Positions 12,453 to 24,479 of a stretch of DNA of 64,000 nt are shown here, piece after piece. The notes under the pieces are model-generated. The model was not told where the DNA came from. It searched no databases and saw nothing but the letters and a program-made list of their open reading frames with translations. Made by a program: the position numbers and the translations under genes. The stretch's first letter is position 1; each line of letters starts with the position of its first letter. The stretch comes from Heterobilharzia americana. Lineage: Eukaryota; Platyhelminthes; Trematoda; Strigeidida; Schistosomatidae. The stretch spans positions 104,712,701 through 104,776,700 of the forward strand of contig OX104134.1 of NCBI GenBank assembly GCA_944470555.2, in the 5' to 3' direction.

Positions 12453-13106
12453 CTCCTCAATGTATGTACAATCCAACACATATCCACTTTCTTCTGAATA
12501 TTTGTGGCCAATGGGTTCTTGGTTGGTTCGTTGCCAGGTCACAGCTCCTCCTTGCTTATCCTTATTATTCTGGCCATCTGATCTCCAGTATCGGATAAGC
12601 GTAGACGGTAGCTGTTGATGAATGTCTGCAGTCTGTTGGAAGTGCTTCTCGTAACACGAAAAGTCTCTCAATCATCACATAGAATCACTGACTTACTTGA
12701 CTGAATTAGTGTTGGAAATGCGGATCTTGTTCACGCTTTATGCTGAGTGGAGTGGAGTGAATTGCAGAATCTTCACACTGATTTCAGGTTAATGAAGACC
12801 TGTCTTGTTGTCTTTCCTAGCCTGGCTTTGACATCCCCACCTGTGTCACCACCACCTGTGGTTGAAACGATGCTGCCTTGCCTAGGTAGCTGAAAGAGGC
12901 TACCACCTTCAGGTTTCTCCCGTTAATGGTGATTGGTGCTTGTTGCTGTTGTTGTTGGTTGGTCGGTTGGTTGGGTATCTTCATCACCTCTGTCTTCTCT
13001 ACATTCACCTGAAGCAAGTCCCGTCTTTATTGTGCTTGCCTCTTTTGCCAACTTGTCATTTTCCGTCTGTAGATCTTCGAGTTTGTGCGATAGGACATTA
13101 GACATA
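12453..13106 (-). mobile_element. Family A retroelement, 5'-truncated copy A2
   Basis: The minus strand carries the RT palm-to-tail part of family A, almost the same as 36545-37195 and 3400-4050. It includes LSHKLEDLQTENDKLAKEAS, the LQVNVEKTEVMKIPNQPTNQ segment and VASFSYLGKAA. The 5' end is truncated at about 13106, before the RT catalytic motif. On the other side it stops at about 12453, where the family B 5' end begins. The missing 3' end matches the piece at 8358-8588. Confidence 0.85.
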
Positions 13107-16100
13107 GAAAAAAGATTAAGACTATGAAAGTAGGTGATGAATAAGTCAATTCTGTGTAGCAAGCTCAAGATTTTCTACATAAATAACTAAAACTTCAGGG
13201 ATATAAGAGAGGTCAACACATTGTGCTTTTGATAGGTTACTTTTTAACTTACGAATGACTTTGAAAAATAATACTGTCAGTATTGGGTTTTCTATGTTAG
13301 GAAGATATTTGATAAATTCACTTTTCACTGATTCACTTTCACCTCTTCGTAGTGATTCGGAGGAGTATCCTTGAATCCTTTAAGACAATACTGATGCAAA
13401 ATACCAATTCACTTAGTTCTTTAAAAACAAATGAACTGGTGAATTTAGATAGAGGTGGTCAATTTTATGCTTTCGGCTCGTGTCCCGAGTGAAATATTTC
13501 TTCCGATTTAAATTCACTTCGAGAAGTTGACTTTTGAATATCACTCTTTCATCAACTAATAGGCCATTTTATAGTTTTTGACTGATAATGTCAAAGGTAA
13601 GACATTCTAATTCATTTTACATATTGTTTTAATGGTATGAAAACATATATCTACAGTAATCTGGATACCATTTAGATACATTAATAACTAAATCAAAGCA
13701 ATTCATTATTCAGACCATTTTACTTGGAAAAGGTACTTTGTAAACTAGGTTTGATTGAGTTTGTTTAGTAGTCAAGTTTTCAGCTGCACTACACACTTGT
13801 CTACCTCGAATCAAATGTCTGTGTTGATTGGACTCCAGATAAGTTAGGCAAACGTTTTGTTCTGAGATGGTTTAAATCTTGCCAACCAAAACTATTCGCT
13901 TTTAAAAGAGTTTTCATCTTGGATTAGTGCTATTCGGAGAACCACTGAAAACCTGGAAGCAATAACCAGCTGTTTTATCTTAGTCCGGGATTCCTCATCG
14001 GCGTACACCTACCAGTTAGTCAGCCAGTCAACATCAAAGTAAGACATAAGATTTCTGAGTAACGACTCAAGTTGCAACACTTCATTTCAGAACATCATGT
14101 TAAATGATAGGAAAAAGATAGGAAAATATAAACAAGAGAAATCACAGCTAGTATATGATAGTAAGAAGAGAATAAAAAAGAATAAAACAGCAGTTAAGGA
14201 CTTCATGGACTGATATCTGGCTGCTTCTAATCTCTTAAACCTACTTCAGCTAACAGTGCACTACCGAGCAGAGGAAGACAATGCATGAGTAATATGGACC
14301 CAAATCATTTAAGCTGATGTCTTAGAACCTCCTTAGATGCCTTAACTTTTTTATCTAGAACTCTACACGGGACATCTTCCTTACTGACGTATTGCTCCTA
14401 TCATCCAGAACAGACCAGTCTTGAAGTGTGTACTTCATTACTCAACCGCTGAGTCAGAATTCATTGGCTAGAGTTTTTCCAACTTCTTTCAAATAGTAGT
14501 ACAACACGACCGTCGTTCAGTGGCATAAGCGAATATTTGTCCTGATTAGTTGAAAAAGACAACTTGGTTTGCTGACTTATTTATTCACGCAGGGATTTGA
14601 CTAGACTACGTTTAATTAGACGAAAGCTTAATTTACTGAGTCGATTACACTGCAGAGGTAAGAACAAGCATGAAGCTTAATTATGAATAGAGAAGAAGGT
14701 TCGCATTCATTTAAGGGGGAACTAAGAATAGTATTGTGTTTACATAGTATATTTGTCTGTATAAATGTGAAGCTCAGCAGCCATATACAGATTCTCATGC
14801 TCTGTATTGAGGAGCTACAGTGGCTATCGGATTATCAGTGTTGCCGTATAATATGTGAATCTATTACTTAGTGACTGAAACCTGACCAGTCTATTCAATT
14901 AGCCACACTTCTACCACGGTAGTATCTTTTGATTACCTGTCAATCACTCACTTTGAGTATATGTCAACGGTATTTTCAAGGGGATAGAACAAGTTCCACA
15001 TATCTTGACTCTAAATAATTGAAACGAGAGGCCTTTAAACTATCCGTGACAGATTTATTAGATTACGTATTTGAAATGTTTGAGTATGAAGTCTGAACAC
15101 GGTTCAGGCTTGCTAATGACTTTCCGTGATGCAGTTCATTTTCGTGACCAGTTTTTAAACGTTGATTTGTAAGAATCTGAAGTTGGTCATCCTAACTTTA
15201 ACTTTTAAAGACAGTATACATTGCAATAAAACAAAGCTCAGATTTAACCGGTACTCTGTAAGGAGAGATAGCTGTAAGATACGATTTTACCGCCGTCCTT
15301 TTTAACAATAAATCCTTGTAGAGATAATCTTACTCATCGTATCATAAGGTCTCTTATTGGAATACTGAATGTGGTTATGCGGAAGTAACAGTTTTACAAT
15401 ATGTCAGCAGAATCTCAGTGATGACAAAACTGAAGTGCCAAATCTCTACATATCAACACTTTATTTTCTTAGACGCTGATTGGATAGGATACTGGAATTA
15501 TCGGCGAGTGAGTTGAATAAGTCAAGTCGTTGAATTTTACCAAGTCTTTCATATATTTGGCTCATGTACTAGGTTTCAGTCACTAACGATAATTTTAAAG
15601 GATACAATAGATCTAATGTATTTCTTCGCATTTGCTGATAAAATAATGATAGATAGGTTAAGCAATATAACAAAGAAGTGAACAAGAATATGGTAGTAGC
15701 AGACAGGGACGTAGAAAATTGAGTTCACCCCATGGAATGTAGTCATGGTTCCTACAAAATACAAAAGTGAGTAGGTCTGGTTGCACTGTTACCTAGGCAG
15801 CTGAATGTTGACCTCTGATGTTGTCTCTGAATACACAGGTCAGGCTTTAATATTCTGATTCGAATGGCCTGAACGAAATGAAGTAAGATGGCATCACACT
15901 ATCTAATACTCATTTTTAATCCACATTGGGTATCAATATCATTTTCTGTATGCAATGCATAGTGTACTATTTCTCTAGGTCTTTTAACGCTCACACTCCT
16001 TGAATTATGTTCAGCAAAGCCTTTAGATACCCATCTTCATACCTTTCCGATCTACCTGCTTTCAGAAGTATGTATAAGTTGATAAAACAAAACCAAAGAT

Positions 16101-19100
16101 GGCATATGACTAGTATTTATGTAATTTATGTAACAGTTCGTCTTTGAAATACACAACAATCTGGCTACTGAAAATATGTTTTCATGCTAAGCTTTTAATT
16201 TTTGATTGGCTGTGTTTTACACTTCGATCATCTTTGTATCTCAGCCCATTTTACAGAGAGTTTTTCTAAGACAAGCTCTCCTCAACTTCAGCATTTTGCC
16301 ACTATATTTCTCCTTTATAAATCTATGAGACTAACTGTTTATAAAACTTTGCATTGGTTATCTGTCCAACTATCCTACCTTACAACACCTGTTTCACGAT
16401 CATCTAGTTGTCTAATTTTTAAATAAGATTTCTGACTTTATTAGCTTGTAAGCAGTTTAACAGTATGCTATAATGACTGAAGACTTGTCCGTTTTTGGAA
16501 TATCTTCAAAGTAACCACTCAAATAGCAAATAAGTTTCTGCAGAAAATAAAAATGTCTGCTTCGTAATTTCAGTAGCTGTTACATTGACCCTTAAAGTCG
16601 ATCAATTTCTAAATTATGTATTATTCTAACTTGTCTCTAGCATGACTGTGCAGTTGATTACTTCTAAATATGTTTGTCATAACTTAACCATGCTGTTGGT
16701 ACCCCATTTGTATCCTCCACCGAGTCAAGTATAACAAAACAAAAAATTGATGTTCACCGTCCTTCGACACTTGGAATTCTAGTCATAAATTACATGTCTA
16801 CAATGCACTGTTATTCTTAAAATTAAAATAACTGTTTCCATTCATCCATTGAGTTGAAGCACAACAAATGACATCATTTAACATGCAATTGTTTCGGATT
16901 TATAAGTCATACGGAAACGAATAGGGGTAGAATAAAAAACTTTCGAACTCATATAAACAACAGTATAATAAAATCAGCCTTGAGGGAAATGTCTTGTGAA
17001 AAAAATAAAATAATATGATCAGTCACCTTTATTTGACATTCCCATTTTCCCTTTTCCGGCCACTATAAGAAATGCAAAAAAATATATTGAGCCGATGGTA
17101 TTCTGCAAACCTGTTTGGTGTTGCTTTATATGCTAGATCTGTTTCTAACCGTATTCTCCGTATATTCCTAGATGGTGACGCTAATAATCAATTTATAGCA
17201 GTTTATCACTTTAAAAGTTGTACAAAACAACAAAAAGGTATACTTTATTGAAAAATCTTATTAACGACTAGCAAAAACAAACAAAACTCTTTTTATTTTG
17301 TCCCCATTTTATCTATCTTCATTCCAATTTTAATTCTCAATAATTCTATCAAGTGTCATTTAGTGTGTTCTATTCGCCACCGGTAAACAAAACTCAAGGA
17401 AACAAGCAAAGAAGATAAAAAATGATGGAAGGAGACTTCCTTCTGTCTTTCTCTCTCACGCGTACACATTCTCTAACTCACCCTCATGCCTTGTAATTCT
17501 TTTCAATTAATCAAACCCTATTTTAATAAGGATAATTACTTAGTGACAATCAATAAATCTTTCTGTTCAGTCAGTGGTACTTTTATTGAAAAGAAAGTAT
17601 CTTTTCCAGGGAAAGTGGAGGCTAAGTGAATAAGTGTGAGAGAGTTTTATTTTATTTTTATAATATATGAAAAGTGGTTTCTGTCCAATTTTTTGTTTCT
17701 TTTTAAAGGTTAGGCATTAGTAACAAGATAAGCAGATTAAAAGTCAGAACAAATTAACTAGTTAATCCTCTATAAATGAAAACGCCTAGGTTAAATATAT
17801 TTAGAGTTGTCTTATCACGGTTGAGGGAGCTTAACTTGGGAATGTATACATATATATGCATGAGATCATTCTTTGCTGTAGGCAGAATATTCCACTGCTT
17901 TCGCCAACAAAGCAAGCGAACAAAGTAATTTACTTAACAGGCGGTTCATCATCTGTCATCTGTTTGAAATGTCGTAAAGTATTTCCTTGACCATTTATTT
18001 TCACTAACAGTTTACATTATCAGTTGTTTCGCTATCACTTCAATGAGTAAGGCAGTATTCGTGTGTACTTGTGTGGCACAGAGTAGATAGTTTAAGCTCT
18101 CTTGTCACAATTTTTCCTCTTTTCTTGTTTCCTCAATGTTCTCTTTCGCCTTTGAGACTTTAAAGAAATAGACTCAGTAATTTATCTTATATGTCAAATA
18201 ATTTATCACATTCCTTTATTTCTTTCTTAAACGCCTGCCTCTTTTATATACACCTGCTTGTTGAATCTTGTTGAATCTGTCAACTACAATGTGTGTATGC
18301 GTTTACTTACTTGTGTGTCTCTCTCCGTGTATCTAATTGAACAGACTTGACGTCTTGGCATTGTTTATCTGCAGTATCTTAACTACTTCACAAGTGTTTG
18401 TTGTTGACAGTATGATCAAAGAGAAGTGACAGAAAGATACAAGCAAGGTGAGGACATTCGATGTGAGTACACGAAGCGAAGAAGTTGGAGGCAAGCAAAA
18501 CAATCGTCAACGTGATAAAGAGAAGATGAAGGAATGAATGAGAAAGGTATATATCAGTGAATTGATTTTGGAGAAATTTAATAAGGAAGTTAGTGTGATT
18601 ACGAGGATTAGTGTATTTCTTTCACCTGACGAAAATGTTTTTTGTCATCTATCCGCGTTGACATAAAGATTTATCACTATTTTATTATTTATACAAAGTA
18701 TATAAATGCATACATATACATTGGATTGAGACCTTCAAGATTTTTCGCTATTTATTTCCTTGTTAAATTATTTTCTTATTTGTCACAACAGAGTTGTAAA
18801 CTGATGTGAAGAATAGATGATAGTAGAATAAAGTGAGCAGAAATAAGACAATAAGCAGACATGAATTGATCCGAGGAAATTGTAGTTAACAAATGTTGAT
18901 GTACAAATGAAATAGAATACAGGTAATCGAATTTTACTGCTTCTACTTTTTCTATGTAGACCAATTTTCCGGATTATTTCAGAAAGTATGATTTAGCACT
19001 GGATTACAAAACATGATGAGTTTCAACTCCAATTAATTTATTTTTGCCTAAAGTAAATGATCTTGCATTGACACTGGGATGATTAAAGGTGAAATGAAAA

Positions 19101-20269
19101 TTTGGGCCGTGGCTGGATTCAAACTAGCTACCATCGAGTTCCTTGTCCTAAGGTCTACCAAATGAGCTGCGAGAATTGACTGATGACCAGATTTTTATTT
19201 CACTTCAATCATCAAGGGTTTCGGTTGACCGCCATGTGAATTCTTGACGTGTTGTTATGGCTTGATCATACTTATACTGGTAGCCCAGTCAAAACTTTTC
19301 ATCTCTATCAAAATCTATTTGAATTGAAGAGGAAGTATCACATTTTTGAATCTAACAGAGGCAAATATTTTCGTTTCCCCCTCAATTATCATCCAGCATA
19401 AAGTAAATGGATAGTATTATCCATGCTGTCAGATTTCAATAGACATATAGAAAAACAGTTTATCTGACAATATTGAAATACAAATCGAAATACAACTCAG
19501 CGGTCAGATAGACATTTGTGCAGTAGGCAATAAAAGTCATATTACATTGTGTCGGGCCTACCAATAATGCTACCTGGCTGCCCAAACCATGATAGCCCAT
19601 CACCCTTTAGCTGAAAAATCATTTCTCATATGCAACAGTGTACTAGTTAATCACTGATTTGAGCAACGCTGCTATTCACGATTTTTGGCAAATGTAGTCA
19701 TTATTTATATTTTTACATAGAGTTGACAATATAGTCTGTCCACCAAACTTAAGTTTACGGCAATGTTTATTCAATGTTCTTTCGAGAATCCGGTTCATCC
19801 TATGTAATGATATAAAGATAAATTACTTGGAAAAATTTTATGAAACAGACTCCATCAACCTTACATAATCGAAGTAGTAAATACTAAATAGAAATTTTCA
19901 GTTGGTTCCCCGGTTTATGCTTCTCAAATATCATTGTTCATTGGAAAAGATAAAAGGTGGTTGCAACGAAGAGAAATTTCTTTCTCAACGAAATCATTTA
20001 CTAAACTGTACTTTCGTGAATACGTGTTACAGTAGATAGAAAGTTCTAGAACCACCTCTGTTAGGAGGTAAAGTATATTGAATGACTAAAAGAAGTTAAC
20101 CAATACACTTTCGGGTTAAGAAAAGGAAAATAAACAGGTGACTAAAAAATTAGGTGTGACTACGCAATGCAGGGTAAATCTCTGACGCAGTAGGAGGACA
20201 AACACAAGATTATGAAAATAAAATGTATAACTGCATAATACAGTGTAAATCCATGACAGTTAAGTTCTT
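13107..20269. other. Long AT-rich stretch without recognised genes
   Basis: Seven kilobases with only short chance frames. The 17.2-18.5 kb part is rich in T and C tracts. A weak tRNA-like repeat lies near 19.1 kb and is listed separately. No exon with good splice borders and recognisable protein was found. Confidence 0.5.
19100..19178 (-). repeat. tRNA-like SINE-type repeat
   Basis: On the minus strand AGCTCATTTGGTAGACC resembles an A box, and GTTTGAATCCAGCCACGG, about 40 bases on, resembles a B box. It adjoins a GGTGAAATGAAAA(T/C) motif that also flanks similar tracts near 47.65, 58.2 and 60.8 kb. This suggests a dispersed pol III-type repeat rather than a tRNA gene. Confidence 0.4.
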
Positions 20270-20289
20270 GTGATGACTATGGTGAAGAT

Positions 20290-21650
20290 AAAGATGAAAT
20301 GTACGCTTTCTAGTCATGTAACTCTGATTTGAACTTCTGAATGGCTAGTGCTTCAGCCACAAGCGCACATCCTTAATATTACTCCCTTCGAGGGGTTTGA
20401 CCAAACCCTGTAGAGAATTTTCAATGAGTTCTCAAAACGAGCTGAGTAACCTGAGTTCACAAGGTATTCTGTTATTCAGCTGAAGTTAATTGCCCTTCTC
20501 CCTTTGTCAGTCAAGTTGGGTAGTGTTCGCGAGCACATTTTACAAATGAACGCATGGAACAGCTGATGTACTTAGCTATACAAGAGCAAGTAGACTGGTA
20601 TACACACATCGATGTAGCCCTATGCGTCAGATTATCTTCCACACATTGATCAAAACTTTTCTTGTGGGAGGAAATAATTCAAAGTTTGGCAGCGAAGTAT
20701 GTTCAATTTAAGAATTCTGACAGTCATTCTTTGAGCATGTTTGTAACAATGTCATTTTTGAACTGAAGATTCAGGAAAAGGATCTTTCCGGTGCCAAATG
20801 TGTTTGTTCAGTTGGGTTCTTTGACTTTATGTTCTTATCTACCAGAGTTGGTCGAAGATTACAGTTCTCCGTCAACAGTGTACTCAGTACATATTTTCCT
20901 GATCCTGGAGGGAATTGAATGGATAAGATTTCTCTTCCTATTTAGATGGGACTGAACTTTGAAGATAAATAAACTGTTCATTCCACGTAGACTTCTTGTG
21001 AATAGATCAGCGAAGAGAATTAGTATCTTTTCTTTCGAGTTGAACATCAAGAAAATCGAAGGCTGAGTTTGATTCTGATTCTAGAGTGAATTTGACTGAA
21101 GGATGGGTGTTGTGGAAAGTATGAAGCAGTTTTGCAAGATTCATATTTTCACCACAAACTATGAAGGTATCACCAAAGTATCTTTTGTAGACATGAAGTT
21201 CACTGATTGCTAGTGATAAGTTGGTGTTTACCAAGCTAGCAATGAAGCAGTCAGTTAGGAGAGGTCCTAGTGGAGAATCCACTGTCACATTGTCTGTCTG
21301 CCTGTAGATTTCATCATTAAATCTGAAGTATATGTTGCTGGTACATCGAAGAAGAATCTTTTTTAAGTAATGAATTAGAATACCCAAATCTATGTTATGA
21401 TATTGAATGAAGTCACATAAGAAGCAGATGGTTTCTGTCAGTAGGATATTTGTGGAGAGTGACACGATATGCAATGAAATCATTCCTCCACCTGTCAAAT
21501 TGACATTCTTTATTGAATCAACAAAATCGAATGTATCACGGAGACTGTAGTTCAATAACTTCTTCTTTACTGGTTCAAGTATTTCCACAAGCCATTTCAC
21601 GATTGAATGATATGGAGAGTTTATCGTACCTAGTATTAGACGGAGGATCG
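20290..21650 (-). pseudogene. PLE1 RT palm and GIY-YIG endonuclease part (broken)
   Basis: The frame resumes after the insertion with NSPYHSIVKWLVEILEPV and runs through the palm. The conserved GVAMGSPLGP block reads VTVDSPLGP, and the catalytic Y-DD motif reads YFGDTFIV, so one catalytic aspartate is lost. FDFLDVQLERKD follows, then in another frame RKRNLIHSIPSRIRKICTE (about 20940-20880). Further on, VYQSTCSC, LTKGE, EYLVNSGY and AEALAIQKFKSELH (about 20600-20310) are pieces of the GIY-YIG domain and C-terminus. It would have provided target-primed reverse transcription, but it is non-functional here. Confidence 0.85.
21632..21645 (+). repeat. Target-site duplication, left (AGTATTAGACGGAG)
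   Basis: Matches 22222-22235 (AGTATTGGACGGAG) with one difference. The two copies flank the inserted family A tail exactly, and in the minus direction both read as PLE1 coding sequence. Confidence 0.85.
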
Positions 21651-22221
21651 GAAAAGCAAGATAGACTTTCATTAACCTGAAATCAGTGTGGAGATCTTCT
21701 GCACTCAGCACAAAGAACAGGATTCAGATTTTCAACACCAATATCGTCAGTGCTGCTATATGTTCAGAAACTTGACATGTCACGGAAAGCATTTCCATCA
21801 AATTATAGACATTCATCATCAGCAGCTGCCGCCTACGCCTACGCCCACGAGATACTGATGATCAAATGTCCAGATTAGCAAGAATAAGCAACAAGGAACT
21901 CTGAGTGGGTAACCAGCCAACCGAGAACCTATCACTCAACAAATATATAGAAGGAAGTGGAGATAGATTGGGCATACACTGAGAAGGCCGATTGGCGACA
22001 TCACGCACCAGGCCAGGCTGTCGAGTGGAATCCAAAGGGGAAACGATGAGTTGGGCATCCGAGGTGAGGGTGACGTGGAGGAGATCATGTGAAGAGGAAA
22101 TGAAAGCTTGTGGGCAGTCGTGGAGCCAGATTGGGAGGACTGCAGAGAAGAGAGTGAAATGGAGACGTGCTACTAATGCCCTATGTTGCACTAGGAACCC
22201 AAGGGAAAAATAATAATCGTA
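21646..22221 (+). mobile_element. Family A retroelement, 5'-truncated copy A4 inserted in PLE1
   Basis: Matches the last about 570 bases of the copy at 31527-34910, beginning at the ATCGGAAAAGCAAGACAG segment. It runs through the VTWRRSCEEEMKACGQSWSQIGRTAEKRVKWRRA stretch (encoded by about 22066-22170) and ends in CCCAAGGGAAAAATAATAATCGTA. Severe 5' truncation is normal for target-primed insertion. A 14-bp near-perfect target duplication brackets it. Confidence 0.9.
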
Positions 22222-22235
22222 AGTATTGGACGGAG
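22222..22235 (+). repeat. Target-site duplication, right
   Basis: Partner of 21632-21645, 13 of 14 bases identical. Confidence 0.85.
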
Positions 22236-23206
22236 TGGAATGCCTTCTTTGTGTATTTCGGGAATACCGTATAAACGGAGTCGTAGAACCCGATGAATGA
22301 GGTTGTTCAAATAGTTATTTGCTAATGAGTGATTCATTTCTCTTTTTTTCAGCATCTTCGACAGATGCTGTTGTGTTTGATCAGTGGGATCTTCCTGTGT
22401 TGTCTGTTTTCAGAACTTATTTTCACCGGATAGAATGAGTAAATGTTGTTCCAAATAGTCTAATTTGTTTAGTGGTACTATTCCAGAGCCATTGTTCAGG
22501 TGTATCATGATCAAACTTTCACTATTCTTCAGTTCATTCAGTTGGTTACGATGTTCTTTTGACGAAAGTTGTCGATAGCTGTATTCTTTATTTATACAGT
22601 TTTGCAAGCAATTTAAAACTGCAGGTTTGAGAAGGTTAGCAGTATCAAATGAAACTGGAACTAGAAGATAGGTTCAACAAATTCGATTTTGAACTTGACT
22701 TTTGTATGAAGTCCGTTAACTTTGGAATTCATCACCACAGAATTTTGTCTCAAGTGAATGGATTTGCATTTGAATTGGGAATAGTAATACATTTGAATAA
22801 TTTAATGCATATTTTTCAGGATACGAAGGAAAGTCCGCTTCTTTAGCTATGGACTTTAAGCTTTTACGTAGCTTTGGGTTGACATTATCATTTCGCTTCT
22901 TAGTAAGAGTAGCCATGTAGTTTTCAAATTGCGCTCTATCATTAGTGAATAATTTGAAAATGATACATAATGTTTGGGTTCCTGTAGTTGAGAACGGACA
23001 AGGTCAATGTGATTGACAGCGTGTCGCTTCAAGGTACGAGAGTTAGGAGAAATGTGGCTGTGTTTGAGATTTTTCTCAAATATTTCAGGATATTCATGGT
23101 TCTCTATGCATTTCTTCTGGAAGTAAATTTTCGTAATCGCTTCAGCAAGTTTAACGGAATAGCGCAGAAACTTGTTCAGTTCGTGCACTGACACGAGGTT
23201 ATTCAA
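22225..23206 (-). pseudogene. PLE1 N-terminal and RT-entry part (broken)
   Basis: From 23206 the frame contains HSHISPNSRTLKRHAVNHID and RSQLQEPKHYV, characteristic of the N-terminal region of these elements. At 22607-22410 the segment SLIMIHLNNGSGIVPLNKLDYLEQHL matches the conserved block around DKGSGIVLLNK-DY, with the usual charged residues lost. At about 22300-22225 LYGIPEIHKEGIPLRPIL matches the conserved RT entry motif (YGLPKIHK, PLRPI). At that point the reading is broken by the inserted family A tail, and it resumes at 21650. Confidence 0.85.
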
Positions 23207-23250
23207 TATATTTTGTCTCCTAACCCGAAAAGTAATTCTAGAACGTTCTG

Positions 23251-24479
23251 CTCACTGTAACACAGATTCAGAAATATAAAACTTAGTAGATGATTTCATT
23301 TAAGGGAAACATTTTTCGTTGCAATCATGTTTTGTCTTTTCCTATAATCAGTTATCATTATGCGAACCTGACAAGATGGTATGTGATCATGGATAAGATT
23401 CTTGTGTTTTGGCAACGAGTAATAAACACAGATGTAGAAAATACTGAGTTTCTTATTGAACACATATGTACTCGAATTCCTGAGTTCATGGAATTTCCTG
23501 GGACAAGATTAACACTTTTTCGAAAGATTTTTTAAAACTACTATAGTTTTACAGGTCCAAGACAGTGTGCATTTTAAAATTAGGCAGTGACCAGCAGCAA
23601 AGGAAATCAGAGAGTACTAGATAACCATTTCATGGGAATTCAGAATATAGAATTCGTACATTCATCGAACGTCGTTGAACTCAAGTGACGGTCTTTAGTA
23701 TACTTCAGAGTAAATATCACTACTTAATCGGCTAGTTGCAAGTGGGTGAATATTTTATCATGAAGGATGATTGTATTACCTAATGTACTTTCCTAGTACT
23801 TTCTGTTGCCAAAAACTGCATCCCTCATATCACCTATTCACATATTTCTCTATCAATTAGGATTTACTAATTCAGATAATTCTGATAACAACAATAGTCA
23901 ATGCATACAGGTCACACATTATCGAGTGAGATTGGGATCAATGTATTCTGTATAGTATCGAACGTACTAGAGGGCGCTTTGGTCTATCTGATGGCAAATT
24001 TTTCCCAGGAAACCCAATCTAACCGCCTTTTTAATGAAATAAACTCAGACTGTGGTACATTAGCTAAAGGAGGAAACCAAAGTGAAATCCAAGTTAGAAA
24101 AGTGATGAGTGATAAGCTTTTACGTGACCCCTACAAATCGTGTAAAGCTCGAAAGAGTGAAAACATTGTGACCATAGATCTACACGTTCAAATTTCAGGT
24201 TAGTAGATTTACTTTGACAATATCAAAATTATTCAGAGATAGAATGAACATTCAAGAAAAGATAGCAGAAGTTGGGAGAGGGTGTACACAGTGTTATTCT
24301 TCAATTTGTAAAAACTGACATCATGATTAGTAAACGTAACAAAAAGCTAACAGATTTTCATAACACTGAGCAATTAGAAGAACACAACTCAAAAAGTGAG
24401 GGTGGTTTTGAAGTAAGAGAAAATGGAAAAGCGGAAGTTCATGAGATCATGAAGTTTTGTAGCCACAAGCTCTGGAGAT
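23251..24479. other. Unassigned stretch between two Penelope-like relics
   Basis: It holds a 100-codon open frame on the plus strand (23901-24203) and a 73-codon frame (24272-24493). I recognise neither. They may be chance frames in decayed repeats, and no splice-bounded gene model could be built. Confidence 0.4.

Larger units (their letters stand above)
20270..23250 (-). mobile_element. Penelope-like retroelement PLE1, interrupted and decayed
   Basis: The minus strand encodes, in order, an N-terminal region (23206-22400), a reverse transcriptase (about 22300 and 21650-20860) and a GIY-YIG endonuclease remnant (about 20660-20290). That order (RT followed by GIY-YIG) is diagnostic of Penelope-like elements. 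A family A retroelement tail is inserted at 21646-22221 with a target duplication. Numerous stops and frameshifts make it inactive. Its upstream boundary is uncertain; the last recognisable protein-like segment ends near 23206. Confidence 0.85.

Noticed and set aside
8358..13106. Outer target duplication for the split family A copy
   Set aside because: A shared TTCATAG occurs in both flanks but not next to the element ends.
19100..19178. Functional tRNA gene
   Set aside because: A- and B-box-like words are present here and at 27.1, 29.9, 58.2 and 60.8 kb. No proper acceptor stem or anticodon arm could be closed, so these are SINE-type repeats.
21007..21711. A single 234-codon protein joining an unfamiliar N-terminus to a Penelope RT
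   Set aside because: The first about 20 codons are antisense family A tail. The fusion is created by the insertion and is not a real protein start.
23901..24203. 100-codon open frame on the plus strand followed by a GTTAGT that could be a splice donor
   Set aside because: No recognisable family, no matching acceptor or partner exon, and it lies between two decayed retroelements. It may be a chance frame.
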